Shown here: positions 40,955-49,799 of the stretch, piece after piece
Position numbering within the stretch: the stretch's first letter is position 1
Layout of the letters: every line of letters starts with the position of its first letter
Origin: SIG480 sp045586595
GTDB taxonomy: Bacteria; Bacillota; Clostridia; Oscillospirales; JAAYXM01
Reading direction: 5' to 3'
NCBI GenBank assembly: GCA_045586595.1
Contig: JAZNAQ010000015.1
Coordinates: 1-49,799, forward strand
Length of the DNA: 49,799 bases
Program-made: the position numbers and the translations under genes
The notes under the pieces: generated by a model
Database searches by the model: none
The model's input: only the letters and a program-made list of their open reading frames with translations
What the model was told of the DNA's origin: nothing

Positions 40955-42175
40955 CTATTTTACTATTTTTTTATTCTCGAGATTCTTAGCAGAGACAACA
41001 ATCTCATCATAAAGCAGAAGCGACTTTGTATCACTGCTGTCATACTTTGAAACATAATAGCTGTCCTTCTCAAATATAATCTCTATGGGTTTAAACTTTA
41101 CCTGTGAGTCTATAAGACAGTACACACCGTTCTGCCCGTCCTCACTTACTCTTAGTGCTTCACGCGGCACCTTTAGCCCGGAATACGTCTTAACAATCGC
41201 CTGTGCAGTCGTTTTTCTTACCTTTGTAAAGCTTGATATGTGAGTGTTGCAAAGAAACGCAACCAACACTTTTCCGTTTTCCGGCTCGGTAAGTCTTACG
41301 ATTTCGCCCTCTACCTCCGGCAGAGACTTGTCGTTAAACTTCAGCGTCATCACGTCACCCTCATCAAGGCGCGAGGCACTTTTCTCGTCTATAACAGCGG
41401 CAAAATACCATTTATTACTTGATATAAGTTTACCTATTGCGTTGCTGTCGGGGGTAGCATACTTCCCGCAGGTTTCAGAAAACTCAGACGGCGTTGAATT
41501 GAGCACCAGCTTTGAGCCAAGCACGCTTTCATACCCATCAGTGTTCTGAGAAAAGTATCCCGCACGCGGCGCGTAAATGCGCTTTATTATTGAAGCCGCA
41601 GCCCCAAGCTTTGATTTCTCTGCCCGAAGCTCATCAATAACGCTGAGAAGCTCTGCCTTATCTCTGTAGATATATTCGCGCAGTAGTGTCTGCATCTTGA
41701 GATCCTCAACAATAGCATCGGTAGTTCCCGATACACTCTCCTGCTGCATTTTCACAAGAGATATTGCACACTCTGATATTCTGTCATTTGCTGCATCTAT
41801 ATCATAGCTTTCGCCACTCTGCGAGTAAAGCGTAGTCAACCGATTTATCTGCTCATTAATTTCTGCAGCCTCATAACTTTTTTGTGCGGAGGCTTCATCT
41901 GCATATACAACCGCGACGGCACTTCCACTTGCAACGCGCTCGCCTTCGTACATATTCATTTCAAGCACACCGGAGCTGAAATTCTTTGTCATCACGCTCT
42001 CGTCTCGCACAATATACCCATCTATCTGCACCGAATCATCAACCTCGGTGTATACCGCACTGACGGTGCGGACAGGGTTATACAGCGCCCTGTATGCCTG
42101 ATACCCTATATACGCCAAAAGGAACAGACCTAAAACCAATGTTACTATGCGGGAAACTACGCTTTCCTGTTTCAT
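40955..42175 (-). CDS. HlyD-like single-pass membrane protein
   Basis: A 406-residue protein with one N-terminal membrane segment (about 9-32), a lipoyl-like half (VDDSVQIDGYIVRDESVMTKNFSSGVLEMNMYEGERVASGSAVAVVYADEAS), a coiled-coil middle (about 100-190), and a second half (RIYAPRAGYFSQNTDGYESVLGSKL) that completes a membrane-fusion fold. No ABC or MFS partner is nearby. It stands next to sepF, yggS, ylmG and divIVA, so a role at the septum or envelope is a fair guess, but it is not established. Gap to yggS is 12 bases. Confidence 0.75.
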   Translation of the reverse strand: MKQESVVSRIVTLVLGLFLLAYIGYQAYRALYNPVRTVSAVYTEVDDSVQIDGYIVRDESVMTKNFSSGVLEMNMYEGERVASGSAVAVVYADEASAQKSYEAAEINEQINRLTTLYSQSGESYDIDAANDRISECAISLVKMQQESVSGTTDAIVEDLKMQTLLREYIYRDKAELLSVIDELRAEKSKLGAAASIIKRIYAPRAGYFSQNTDGYESVLGSKLVLNSTPSEFSETCGKYATPDSNAIGKLISSNKWYFAAVIDEKSASRLDEGDVMTLKFNDKSLPEVEGEIVRLTEPENGKVLVAFLCNTHISSFTKVRKTTAQAIVKTYSGLKVPREALRVSEDGQNGVYCLIDSQVKFKPIEIIFEKDSYYVSKYDSSDTKSLLLYDEIVVSAKNLENKKIVK

Positions 42176-42202
42176 TCACTATCCGGGAAAGGTACGTTTC
42201 TT

Positions 42203-42463
42203 CTAAACTGCGCACCCCTCCGGCATTCCCTCCTCTTCAGTCGAGTCAAAATATTTAAGCGCACGCGACGGTACTACTGTAGATATCGCGTGTTTGTATA
42301 TAAGCTGCTGGCGGCCCTCGCTTACAAGAACAACCGTAAAGCAGTCAAATCCGCGAACAAAACCCTTGAGCTGGAAACCGTTTGTGAGAAACACGGTTAC
42401 ACTTACCCCTTCACTTCTCGCCTTGTTCAAAAATACGTCCTGCAACCCTGCTGTCTTTGTCAT
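42203..42463 (-). CDS. hfq: RNA chaperone Hfq
   Basis: Hfq forms hexameric Sm rings that bind A-rich and U-rich RNA. The 86-residue product shows the Sm1 motif (QDVFLNKARSEGVSVTVFLTNGFQLKGFVRGFDCFTVVL) and Sm2 motif YKHAISTVVPS, and a short acidic tail. The location after miaA (gap 38 bases) is conserved in proteobacteria and clostridia. Confidence 0.96.
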   Translation of the reverse strand: MTKTAGLQDVFLNKARSEGVSVTVFLTNGFQLKGFVRGFDCFTVVLVSEGRQQLIYKHAISTVVPSRALKYFDSTEEEGMPEGCAV

Positions 42464-42501
42464 TATAAAATCACACTCTTTCTAAGATATTTTCCTATAG
42501 A

Positions 42502-43452
42502 TTATATACTGTCGAAAGAGATGAAATTTATCGAAGCCTGTAATAAGTCAAAAACATTTTCCGATTTATCTACAGCAAGCCAATTTATGTCTTTATTTCG
42601 TCGAAACCATGTCATCTGTCGCTTTGCATAGCGCCTTGAGGCTTGTTTTATGTTCTCTGCTGCCTCTCCCAGGGTACATTTCCCGTCATAATATTCCACA
42701 AGCTCTTTATAACCTATTGCCTGCATAGCGGTTGACAAAGGTGAAATACCACTATCTAAAAGCTTTTTCACCTCATCAAGAAGCCCATCCTCTATCATCT
42801 TGTCAACGCGAAGATTTATGCGCTCATAAAGTCTTTCGCGCTCATCAAACATCAGCCCGATATAGCAAGCATTATATTTGGGCGGGGCCTCTTTTGTCTT
42901 TTCATCATGCTCGGTAATTGTCTTACCTGTAGCGTTATAGACCTCTAGCGCGCGTATTACGCGCTTTACGTTATTTTCGTGTATCTGTTTAGCGCGCTCA
43001 GGGTCAACCTTAGACAGCATTTTGTGCATATACCCCGCGCCGTTTTTCTCATATAGCGCAAAAAGCTCATCACGCAGTTTTTTATCCTCGCGAAATTCTG
43101 CAAACTGTGTACCTCGGACAAGCGAGTCAACATACAAACCCGTACCGCCTACTATTATCGGAAGCTTTCCTCGTGCGATAATATCATCTGTAATCTTTCC
43201 CGCATCTTCAACGTATCTTGCCGCAGAATAATTCTCAGACGGCTCAATTACAGAGAGCATATGGTGGACAATCCCCTGCATTTCATCATGTGTGGGCTTT
43301 GCGGTTCCAATATCCATCCCCCGATATATCTGCATTGAGTCACAGGAGACTATCTCGCCCTGAAGCTCCTTTGCAAGCTCAATAGACAGCGCGGTCTTGC
43401 CCGATGCCGTAGGCCCTACAACGCAAACTATTTTGTTACTCTTATCAATCAT
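42502..43452 (-). CDS. miaA: tRNA dimethylallyltransferase MiaA
   Basis: MiaA adds a dimethylallyl group to A37 in tRNAs that read codons starting with U. The 316-residue product has the P-loop GPTASGKTALS (about residues 13-23), CDSMQIYRGMDIGTAKP, and GGTGLYVDSL motifs. MiaB, at the upstream end of this run (48023-49423), then adds the methylthio group, so the two enzymes of the ms2i6A pathway are in one gene run. It starts 5 bases after the mutL stop. Confidence 0.96.
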   Translation of the reverse strand: MIDKSNKIVCVVGPTASGKTALSIELAKELQGEIVSCDSMQIYRGMDIGTAKPTHDEMQGIVHHMLSVIEPSENYSAARYVEDAGKITDDIIARGKLPIIVGGTGLYVDSLVRGTQFAEFREDKKLRDELFALYEKNGAGYMHKMLSKVDPERAKQIHENNVKRVIRALEVYNATGKTITEHDEKTKEAPPKYNACYIGLMFDERERLYERINLRVDKMIEDGLLDEVKKLLDSGISPLSTAMQAIGYKELVEYYDGKCTLGEAAENIKQASRRYAKRQMTWFRRNKDINWLAVDKSENVFDLLQASINFISFDSI

Positions 43453-43457
43453 ATCAA

Positions 43458-45374
43458 TTATACTATGCGCTTGAACTTGCGCTCAAGCTCTGTTTTTGTG
43501 TATTCTATCATAACCGGTCTGCCGTGCGGGCAGTAGCGTATGTCGTCCTCAAGAAGAACTCTGCGGGCTATGGCGCGAAGCTCCTCAGGGCTGTTTTTCT
43601 GCCCCGCCTTTATCGCCGCCTTGCACGCAACTGAGTACATCGTTTCTGAGATGACCTCAGGCTGCTCTGCGCGGGCACCGCTCTTCAGCGTTTCAGCAAG
43701 CCCATCGAGCACCGATATTGCATCATATGCATCTATCCCGTCCGGAACAGCCGACAGCGAAACGCTCCCGTTGCCGAAGTCATCAATCTCGAAGCCGAGC
43801 TTTGAAATGTCATCACGGTTTTCTAAAAGCGCTGCCGCAGACGTTTTGTCTAGCTCTATTATTTCTGGCGTAAGCAAAAGCTGTGTCTGGATTTCGCCGC
43901 GTGAAGCTTTTAGCCTTTCAAAAATAATACGCTCATGCGCCGCATGTTTGTCAATAAATATTACCGAATCGCCCATCTCTACGATAATATAAGTATTCAT
44001 CGCCTCGCCTACAAAACGGACGTCGGCGTTTTTTTCTTTTTTCTCCGGTTCCGGGCAAACACTCACCTCAGACACCTCTGCCACAGGCTCAACTGTAACA
44101 GCAGGGATTTCTTCCTCGCATTTTTCTTTACTGAGTTTTGCTTTCGGCTTTGGTCTTACATCATATACAGAAAACTCTGTCGAGCGCATTGACATACGCT
44201 CCGGAGATGATGTTGTCCTTGTGAATATGCTTCCGGCAGGCTCAAAAACAGGATTTTGCGTTTTCTTCTCCGCAGGCTCTGTCTTTGTTGTTGAGGAGAT
44301 AACACTTTCAAGCCTCGTCTGGTTCTCCGTCACGTTATCTATCACGGGGAGCTTTGGCGCAGGAGGCGGCGTGATATTTCTCTTCTCGCTCTTTTCAAGC
44401 GCAGATTTTACTCCGAAATATACAACATCAAACACATCGCGCTCACGCGCAAATTTGACCTCTGTTTTTGCAGGGTGGACGTTGACATCCACCTGACCAA
44501 GCGGTATATCAAGCATAAGCACGCATGTAGGGAAACGCCCCTTCATAAGGCGCTCTTTATATGCATTATCAAGCGCAACCGAGAGCATTCTCGACTTTAC
44601 GGGTCTTCCGTTTATAAAAAAGAACTGCAGCGCGCGGTTGCCGCGAGAGGATTGAGGAGTGCAAGTAAAGCCTTGTACACTAATCCCTCTCTCGGCTATA
44701 TCCACCTCGTTCATGTTATTTGCAAAATCCCGCCCGAAAAGCGCGTATATGCACGACTTTGTCATCCCGTCACCGGGTGTATGAAGCACATCTTTGCCGT
44801 CCTTTATAAACTTGACTGATACCTCAGGATGCGACAGTGCCGCAGATTTTACAACAGCCTCAACAGCCGCCGCCTCGGTTGCGTCCTTTTTAAGAAAACG
44901 CATACGCGCAGGCGTGTTATAAAAAAGCTCGCGGACGATTATCGTTGTCCCATCGGGGCAGCCCGACTCACTCTCGCGAATAACAGTTCCCGCCTCGACA
45001 CGAAGAGAACACCCCATATCGTTATCTCTAGCCTTTGTTATAAGGTCTATTTTTGAAACGGAAGATATTGCCGCAAGTGCTTCACCACGAAAGCCGAGAG
45101 TTTGTATCTCCTCAAGGTCGTCCGCCTTTGATATTTTGCTTGTGGCATGGCGCAGAAATGCTGTTTTTGCATCCTCTGGCTCCATTCCCACGCCGTCGTC
45201 GGTCACGCGTATATACGCAATACCGCCGCTCTGAATTTCTACGGTAACGGAGTTTGAATGTGCGTCAATCGCATTCTCCATAAGCTCCTTTACAACAGAT
45301 GCGGGATTTTCAACAACCTCGCCCGCAGCTATCATATTTGCAACATGTTTATCGAGCACATTTATACGTCCCAT
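43458..45374 (-). CDS. mutL: DNA mismatch repair protein MutL
   Basis: MutL links MutS mismatch recognition to strand excision. The 638-residue product has the GHKL ATPase motifs (ENAIDAHSNSVTVEI, DDGVGMEPEDA, LGFRGEALAAISSVS), a long linker (about 330-440), and a C-terminal endonuclease domain. The metal motif normally DQHA(X)2E(X)4E reads DKHAAHERIIFE (about residues 472-483) and CPHGRP is present near 613, so nicking activity is likely, as expected without a MutH. The gap to mutS is 23 bases. Confidence 0.95.
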   Translation of the reverse strand: MGRINVLDKHVANMIAAGEVVENPASVVKELMENAIDAHSNSVTVEIQSGGIAYIRVTDDGVGMEPEDAKTAFLRHATSKISKADDLEEIQTLGFRGEALAAISSVSKIDLITKARDNDMGCSLRVEAGTVIRESESGCPDGTTIIVRELFYNTPARMRFLKKDATEAAAVEAVVKSAALSHPEVSVKFIKDGKDVLHTPGDGMTKSCIYALFGRDFANNMNEVDIAERGISVQGFTCTPQSSRGNRALQFFFINGRPVKSRMLSVALDNAYKERLMKGRFPTCVLMLDIPLGQVDVNVHPAKTEVKFARERDVFDVVYFGVKSALEKSEKRNITPPPAPKLPVIDNVTENQTRLESVISSTTKTEPAEKKTQNPVFEPAGSIFTRTTSSPERMSMRSTEFSVYDVRPKPKAKLSKEKCEEEIPAVTVEPVAEVSEVSVCPEPEKKEKNADVRFVGEAMNTYIIVEMGDSVIFIDKHAAHERIIFERLKASRGEIQTQLLLTPEIIELDKTSAAALLENRDDISKLGFEIDDFGNGSVSLSAVPDGIDAYDAISVLDGLAETLKSGARAEQPEVISETMYSVACKAAIKAGQKNSPEELRAIARRVLLEDDIRYCPHGRPVMIEYTKTELERKFKRIV

Positions 45375-45397
45375 GAAAATCCCCTCCTTATCTTATT

Positions 45398-47995
45398 CTA
45401 CTCCGCCTCTCTGGCACGTTTTGCCATATCAAACAGCACTGATATCGCCTCGAGTGGAGACAGTGTATTAACGTCCATGTGCGAAAGCTCCCGCAAAATC
45501 TCGTCCCCTGCATGTGAGCGCGCCCTCTCGGCAGGAATCACAAACTCAGGTGTTGATATTGCGCTCTCGTTCTCAAGGCCTTCTAAAATCTCTTTTGCGC
45601 GGAGTGTTACCGAATCAGGAATACCCGCAAGGCGTGCAACCTCTATACCATAGCTGTCATCGGCACTTCCGCGTATAATTTTTCTGAGGAATGTAATGTC
45701 GAAACCATGCTTCTTAACCGCTATGTTATAGTTTTTAACGCCGTCAAGCTTACCCTCTAGCTCTGTGAGTTCGTGGTAGTGCGTTGCAAAAAGAGTCTTT
45801 GCTCCTATGCACTTCTTGTCAGAGACATACTCTATTACTGCGCGGGCTATCGCCATACCGTCAAAGGTAGATGTTCCGCGCCCTATTTCGTCAAGAATTA
45901 TAAGGCTTTTTTTAGTTGCCTTCTTTATTATTTCTGAAACCTCGCTCATCTCTACCATAAAGGTTGACTGGCCTGATGCAAGGTCATCTGATGCACCTAT
46001 ACGGGTAAATATTCTGTCAACCACACCTATCTCTGCGCTCTTTGCAGGGACAAAGCACCCCACCTGAGCCATAAGCGTTATGAGCGCAACCTGGCGCATA
46101 AATGTAGATTTACCCGCCATATTCGGGCCCGTTATTATAGCCATCCGGTTATCGCCGCAATCAAGGTTTGCGTCGTTTGGTACAAACAGCGAATCCTTTA
46201 TGACACGCTCTACAACAGGGTGGCGACCGTCCTTTATAACTATCTTCGAGCCGGAGTTGACCTTCGGCTTATTATAGCCGTACCGTGAAGCAACTGATGC
46301 AAAGTTTACAAGCACGTCAAGAGTTGCAAGAGCGAGAGATGTCTCCTGTATTGCAAGCATTCTGCCCTTTATCTGCTCGCATATGCCTTTAAAGATTTCC
46401 ATCTCAAGAACGTGAAGCTTTTCCTGTGCCCCCAGCACCATGCTTTCGAGCTCTTTGAGCTCCTGAGTTATATATCTTTCGCCGTTTGCAAGAGTCTGCT
46501 TTCTTATGTAACGGTCAGGCACCTCGCCAAGGTTTGACTTTGAAACCTCTATATAGTACCCGAACACCCGATTGTATCCTATTTTGAGGTTTTTTATTCC
46601 CGTCTCTTCTTTTTCTTTTGCGGCAAGGTTTGCCATATACTGCGCTCCGTTTTTCATCATGTCACGCAGCTCGTCAACCTCCGCGCTGTAACCGGGTTTG
46701 ATAAGCTTTCCGTCGCGAATGGAGTTTGGTGCCTCGTGGTCTATCGCATTGTCTATAAGACTATACATATCAGAAAGCTCGTCAATCTTTGAGTTGAGCT
46801 CTGAGAGAAGCTTGCCACTAAAACCGGCAATTTTTGCTTTTATGCCCGGGAGTACGGAGAATGTATTTGCCATCGCAATCAGGTCACGGCCATTCGCTAC
46901 GCCGTACACCACTCTACCGAGAAGCCTCTCTATATCACGAACAGAGCGAAGGCTCTCACCTATCTCCTCACGCGTCATAGGCTCGTTTACAAGCTCTTCT
47001 ACCGCGTCAAGCCTTGTATTTATCTCAGAAACATCCATGAGCGGCTTTTCCATCCAGCTGCGAAGCAGGCGGCTGCCCATTGAAGTTCTGGTCTTATCTA
47101 TCGCCCACAGGAGTGAGCCGCGCTTTTCTTTGCCGCGCATCGTCTCGCATATCTCAAGGTTGCGGCGTGCAGTAGCATCAAGCAGCATATACTGCTCGCG
47201 TGAATAAAAGCTGACTTTATTTATATGCGAAAGGCTTGTCTTCTGCGTTTCGTGAAGGTATGTCAGAAGTGCACCAACAGCCTTTATCGCAAGACCTTTT
47301 GCATCAAATCCGAGCGTCGTGACATCGTCTGTCCCGAAGTGATGCTTCACAGAGTCTTCGGCACTCTCTGCAGAGAACACCTCCGAGCTTGCCTTTTCAA
47401 CATTTATATTGAGGTTTGCCCTCATGTAATCACATGAAAACCTGTCATCTGCAAAAAAGCAGTTTACAAGCGCTTCACTTGGCGAGAATTTTATAATCTC
47501 GCCCATTATCTGGTCGGCGACATCCTTGCCTGACAGTTCACAGCACGATGCCTCGCCGGTTGAAATATCAATAAACGCTACCGCAGCAGATTCGCCCTCA
47601 AGGCATATGCCGCAAATAAAGTTGTTTCGCGTTTCGTCAAGCATTGTATTCTCGATAACCGTACCGGGGGTTACTATTCGGACAATCTCGCGCTCAACAA
47701 GCTTTTTGCCCTTTGTAGCCTCCTCAGTCTGTTCGCATATTGCAACCTTATACCCCTTTGCAATAAGGCGCGCAATATAGTTTTCTGCAGAATGGTACGG
47801 AACTCCGCACATGGGCGCGCGCTCCGGCATGCCGCACTCCTTACCCGTCAGCGTAAGCTCAAGCTCGCGCGACGCAATGTGGGCATCTTCAAAAAACATT
47901 TCATAAAAGTCTCCGAGGCGGAAGAACAAAATGCTGTCCTTATTCTGCTCCTTGATTTTTAAATATTGCGCTATCATCGGAGAATACTGTTCCAT
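45398..47995 (-). CDS. mutS: DNA mismatch repair protein MutS
   Basis: MutS binds base mismatches and small loops. The 865-residue product has the mismatch-wedge motif GDFYEMF near residue 29, the connector, clamp and lever domains, Walker A GPNMAGKSTFMRQ (about residues 621-633), Walker B ILDEIGRGTSTFDG, and a short C-terminal tail. It is in one run with mutL and lies 27 bases after miaB. Confidence 0.97.
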   Translation of the reverse strand: MEQYSPMIAQYLKIKEQNKDSILFFRLGDFYEMFFEDAHIASRELELTLTGKECGMPERAPMCGVPYHSAENYIARLIAKGYKVAICEQTEEATKGKKLVEREIVRIVTPGTVIENTMLDETRNNFICGICLEGESAAVAFIDISTGEASCCELSGKDVADQIMGEIIKFSPSEALVNCFFADDRFSCDYMRANLNINVEKASSEVFSAESAEDSVKHHFGTDDVTTLGFDAKGLAIKAVGALLTYLHETQKTSLSHINKVSFYSREQYMLLDATARRNLEICETMRGKEKRGSLLWAIDKTRTSMGSRLLRSWMEKPLMDVSEINTRLDAVEELVNEPMTREEIGESLRSVRDIERLLGRVVYGVANGRDLIAMANTFSVLPGIKAKIAGFSGKLLSELNSKIDELSDMYSLIDNAIDHEAPNSIRDGKLIKPGYSAEVDELRDMMKNGAQYMANLAAKEKEETGIKNLKIGYNRVFGYYIEVSKSNLGEVPDRYIRKQTLANGERYITQELKELESMVLGAQEKLHVLEMEIFKGICEQIKGRMLAIQETSLALATLDVLVNFASVASRYGYNKPKVNSGSKIVIKDGRHPVVERVIKDSLFVPNDANLDCGDNRMAIITGPNMAGKSTFMRQVALITLMAQVGCFVPAKSAEIGVVDRIFTRIGASDDLASGQSTFMVEMSEVSEIIKKATKKSLIILDEIGRGTSTFDGMAIARAVIEYVSDKKCIGAKTLFATHYHELTELEGKLDGVKNYNIAVKKHGFDITFLRKIIRGSADDSYGIEVARLAGIPDSVTLRAKEILEGLENESAISTPEFVIPAERARSHAGDEILRELSHMDVNTLSPLEAISVLFDMAKRAREAE

Positions 47996-48022
47996 CTTTA
48001 TCCCTCTATCTTACATAATACA

Positions 48023-49423
48023 TTAAACAAGCTCGCCGTACATTCCCCACTTTGACGAGTCGGTTATGCGCGCTTTGGTAAATGTCCCCACAAGGCTTTT
48101 ATCTCCCTTTACATATACGGGGCGGTTGCTTTCCGTGCGGGCGAGGAGATTGTAGCCGTCCTGCTCCTCCTGCACCTCTTCGACAAGCACATCAACCTCG
48201 GCACCCAGAAGCTTTGCGCTCTTATTTGCCGTTATCTCGTCCTGCAGAGCAAACAAGCGCTGAAACCTTTTAACCTTTTCTTCTCTCGGAGTGTGGTCTT
48301 CCATCTCGGCGGCGGGTGTTCCGCTTCGTTTTGAATATATAAACACAAACAGCCCGTCAAAGCCGATGTCTTCCACAAGCTTCATCGTGCCTTCAAAGTC
48401 CTCGTCCGTCTCGCCCGGGAAACCCACTATGACATCACTTGTAATTGATATATCAGGCATCTTGCTTCTTGCATATGCAACAAGCTCGCGGTATTTCGTG
48501 CTGTCATAACGGCGGTTCATAAGATGCAAAATCCTGTCGCTACCCGACTGGAACGGAAGATGAATATGCTTTGCCACCTTTTCACACTTTGCCATTGTGT
48601 CAAATAGGCGCGGAGTAGCATCCTTCGGGTGGCTCGTCATAAAACGTATACGAAAATCGCCGGGGATTGCGTTTATAAGCTCCAAAAGCCCTGCAAAATC
48701 AATGTCTGCATCAAGGTCGTTTCCGTATGAGTTTACGTTCTGCCCCAGAAGCGTAACGTCACGGCAACCTGCTTCTACAAGCCTTGTTACCTCTTGCACA
48801 ATTTTTTCGGGAGCGCGTGATCGCTCGCGGCCTCTGACATACGGGACTATGCAGTATGTGCAGAAGTTATTACAGCCGTACATTATAGATACCCACGCCT
48901 TGGTTGTGGCTTTACGAAGTACGGGGAACCCTTCGGCAATAACACCGTCTGACTGTTCTATATCAAATACGCGTTTTTTTGTTGTGAGAGCGCGGTACAA
49001 AAGCTCGGGAAACCTCGGCAGAGCATGAACGCCGAAAACCATATCGACATGGCGGTAGCTCTTCTTTATCTTCTCTGCCATATGCTCCTGCTGTACCATA
49101 CAACCGCATACAGCAATAAGGCAATTCCTCTTTCTCTTTACATGTATAAGCTGGCCTACATTGCCGAGCACGCGCTGTTCTGCGTGTTCACGCACAGCAC
49201 AGGAGTTTATTACAATTACGTCCGCGTCTTTCTCATCATCTACCTGAGTATAACCCATTTCACAAAGTATACCACGGATGATTTCGCTGTCTGCCTCATT
49301 CTGCTGGCAACCATATGTATCTACAAACGCGGTGAGGCTTTTGCCCCGGTTTAAATCCGCAACGGCCTGAATATACTCCTGCTGGCGGCAAATCATTTCT
49401 TCTGATAACTCTTTAACTTTCAT
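48023..49423 (-). CDS. miaB: tRNA-2-methylthio-N6-dimethylallyladenosine synthase MiaB
   Basis: Radical SAM methylthiotransferase that turns i6A37 into ms2i6A37. The 466-residue product has the MTTase domain with cysteines in YGCQQNEAD (about residue 36), NSCAVRE and CGCM; the radical SAM triad CNNFCTYC (about residues 182-190); and a C-terminal TRAM domain (about 400-466). It is the first gene of the operon, with a promoter and a 75-base leader. Confidence 0.96.
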   Translation of the reverse strand: MKVKELSEEMICRQQEYIQAVADLNRGKSLTAFVDTYGCQQNEADSEIIRGILCEMGYTQVDDEKDADVIVINSCAVREHAEQRVLGNVGQLIHVKRKRNCLIAVCGCMVQQEHMAEKIKKSYRHVDMVFGVHALPRFPELLYRALTTKKRVFDIEQSDGVIAEGFPVLRKATTKAWVSIMYGCNNFCTYCIVPYVRGRERSRAPEKIVQEVTRLVEAGCRDVTLLGQNVNSYGNDLDADIDFAGLLELINAIPGDFRIRFMTSHPKDATPRLFDTMAKCEKVAKHIHLPFQSGSDRILHLMNRRYDSTKYRELVAYARSKMPDISITSDVIVGFPGETDEDFEGTMKLVEDIGFDGLFVFIYSKRSGTPAAEMEDHTPREEKVKRFQRLFALQDEITANKSAKLLGAEVDVLVEEVQEEQDGYNLLARTESNRPVYVKGDKSLVGTFTKARITDSSKWGMYGELV

Positions 49424-49495
49424 AGTATGAAGTGTTTCCTACTCCCTTAAATATTCCTACCGCCGAAAGCTGCGGTATACAATTAATCATTATAT

Positions 49496-49504
49496 ATTAT
49501 ACCA
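49496..49504 (-). promoter_or_regulatory. Promoter of the miaB-mutS-mutL run (extended -10)
   Basis: On the minus strand TGGTATAAT (49504-49496) is an extended -10 element; the -35 region is weak. The leader contains a 6-base-pair hairpin, TACCGC/GCGGTA (49459-49478), of no known role. Confidence 0.5.
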
Positions 49505-49547
49505 CATCTTGTGTTTAAAGAAAATAGTTTTTTCAAAAAATACATGC

Positions 49548-49579
49548 AAAAAGAACAGTGGTTGCCCACTGTTCTTTTT
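49548..49579 (-). terminator. Terminator of the PEP carboxykinase gene
   Basis: A perfect 14-base-pair stem (49548-49561 with 49566-49579, core GAACAGTGG) with a 4-base loop and A/T flanks lies 10 bases after the stop codon. Confidence 0.93.
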
Positions 49580-49589
49580 AATTTTTATA

Positions 49590-49799
49590 TTAGCCGAGGC
49601 GTGACTTGAGACCTTCGAGCTGGTCGTACATTTCCTTCGGCATTCTGTTGCCGACGCTCTGAATCTTAGCGTAGAACTGCTCGAGGTTTGCAGCGTCTTC
49701 CTTCCAGAGGTCTGCATCAACAGAGAGGATGTCCTTGAGGATATCCATTGTTACTTCATCCTCGATGCCCTCGCGGTTGATGTCCTCAGCCTTCGGAAC
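49590..49799 (-). CDS. pckG: Phosphoenolpyruvate carboxykinase (GTP), C-terminal part only
   Basis: The 69 visible codons encode the end of a GTP-type PEP carboxykinase: LKDILSVDADLWKEDAANLEQF, followed by GNRMPKEMYDQLEGLKSRLG and the stop. The family ends with a very similar helix pair. The enzyme interconverts oxaloacetate and PEP; in fermentative anaerobes it often runs toward oxaloacetate. The 5' part is beyond the window's right edge. The call rests on a short stretch. Confidence 0.7.
   Translation of the reverse strand, partial: VPKAEDINREGIEDEVTMDILKDILSVDADLWKEDAANLEQFYAKIQSVGNRMPKEMYDQLEGLKSRLG

Noticed and set aside
49490..49720. Minus-strand frame of 76 codons at the right edge
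   Set aside because: It overlaps, in another frame, the PEP carboxykinase C terminus and its terminator; the pckG frame has recognisable protein sequence.

Overview
The window is a gene-dense stretch of a low-to-mid GC Firmicute chromosome. The presence of spoIIGA-sigE-sigG makes an endospore-forming member of the class Clostridia most likely. The division gene content, a meso-DAP-type MurE, Hfq beside miaA, and a YbhJ-like aconitase fit an Oscillospirales/Eubacteriales-type genome, but family or genus cannot be fixed from sequence alone. I found no rRNA, tRNA, CRISPR array, insertion sequence, prophage or origin. All genes look intact except the last, which runs off the window edge.

Region 1 (58-13965, minus strand) is the division and cell wall (dcw) cluster, read mraZ-rsmH-ftsL-PBP(PASTA)-murE-murF-mraY-ftsW-murG-murA-ftsQ-ftsZ. 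murB, murC, murD and ftsA are not in it. A promoter just upstream of mraZ and a second one in front of ftsZ are visible. The 336-base gap between mraZ and a divergent small (p)ppGpp synthetase (14302-14991) carries an exact 17-base inverted repeat. Each arm has the 10-base-period GTGGT-N5-GTGGT layout expected of MraZ operators, so the wall/division operon and an alarmone gene may share a regulator.

Region 2 (15078-22541, mostly minus) holds a divergent NagB-family protein, an Lrp-aminotransferase-DUF362 ferredoxin-ispE operon, a secreted protein of unknown function divergent from Lrp, three small unknown proteins in a row, and the redox chaperone Hsp33.

Region 3 (22700-28157, plus) is an export operon: a MacA-like adaptor with what looks like a duplicated core and a Gly/Met-rich tail, a MacB-type ATPase, a FtsX/MacB permease and an S-layer-homology protein. 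A YbhJ-like aconitase-family protein (28214-30460, minus) converges on it.

Region 4 (30967-33407, plus) is the sporulation sigma cassette: spoIIGA (pro-sigma-E protease), sigE and sigG. A degenerate Spo0A-type promoter precedes spoIIGA. A sigma-F-type promoter precedes sigG and sits inside the left arm of a long hairpin whose right arm contains the sigG ribosome binding site, which is a ready-made compartment switch.

Region 5 (33446-49799, minus) starts at its 3' end with thiT under a TPP riboswitch, then DUF1294, rluD, lspA, ileS, divIVA, yggT, sepF and yggS (the conserved ylm/divIVA division neighbourhood, without ylmH). It continues with a HlyD-like membrane protein, hfq, miaA, mutL, mutS and miaB (RNA modification and mismatch repair), and the 3' end of a GTP-type PEP carboxykinase gene.
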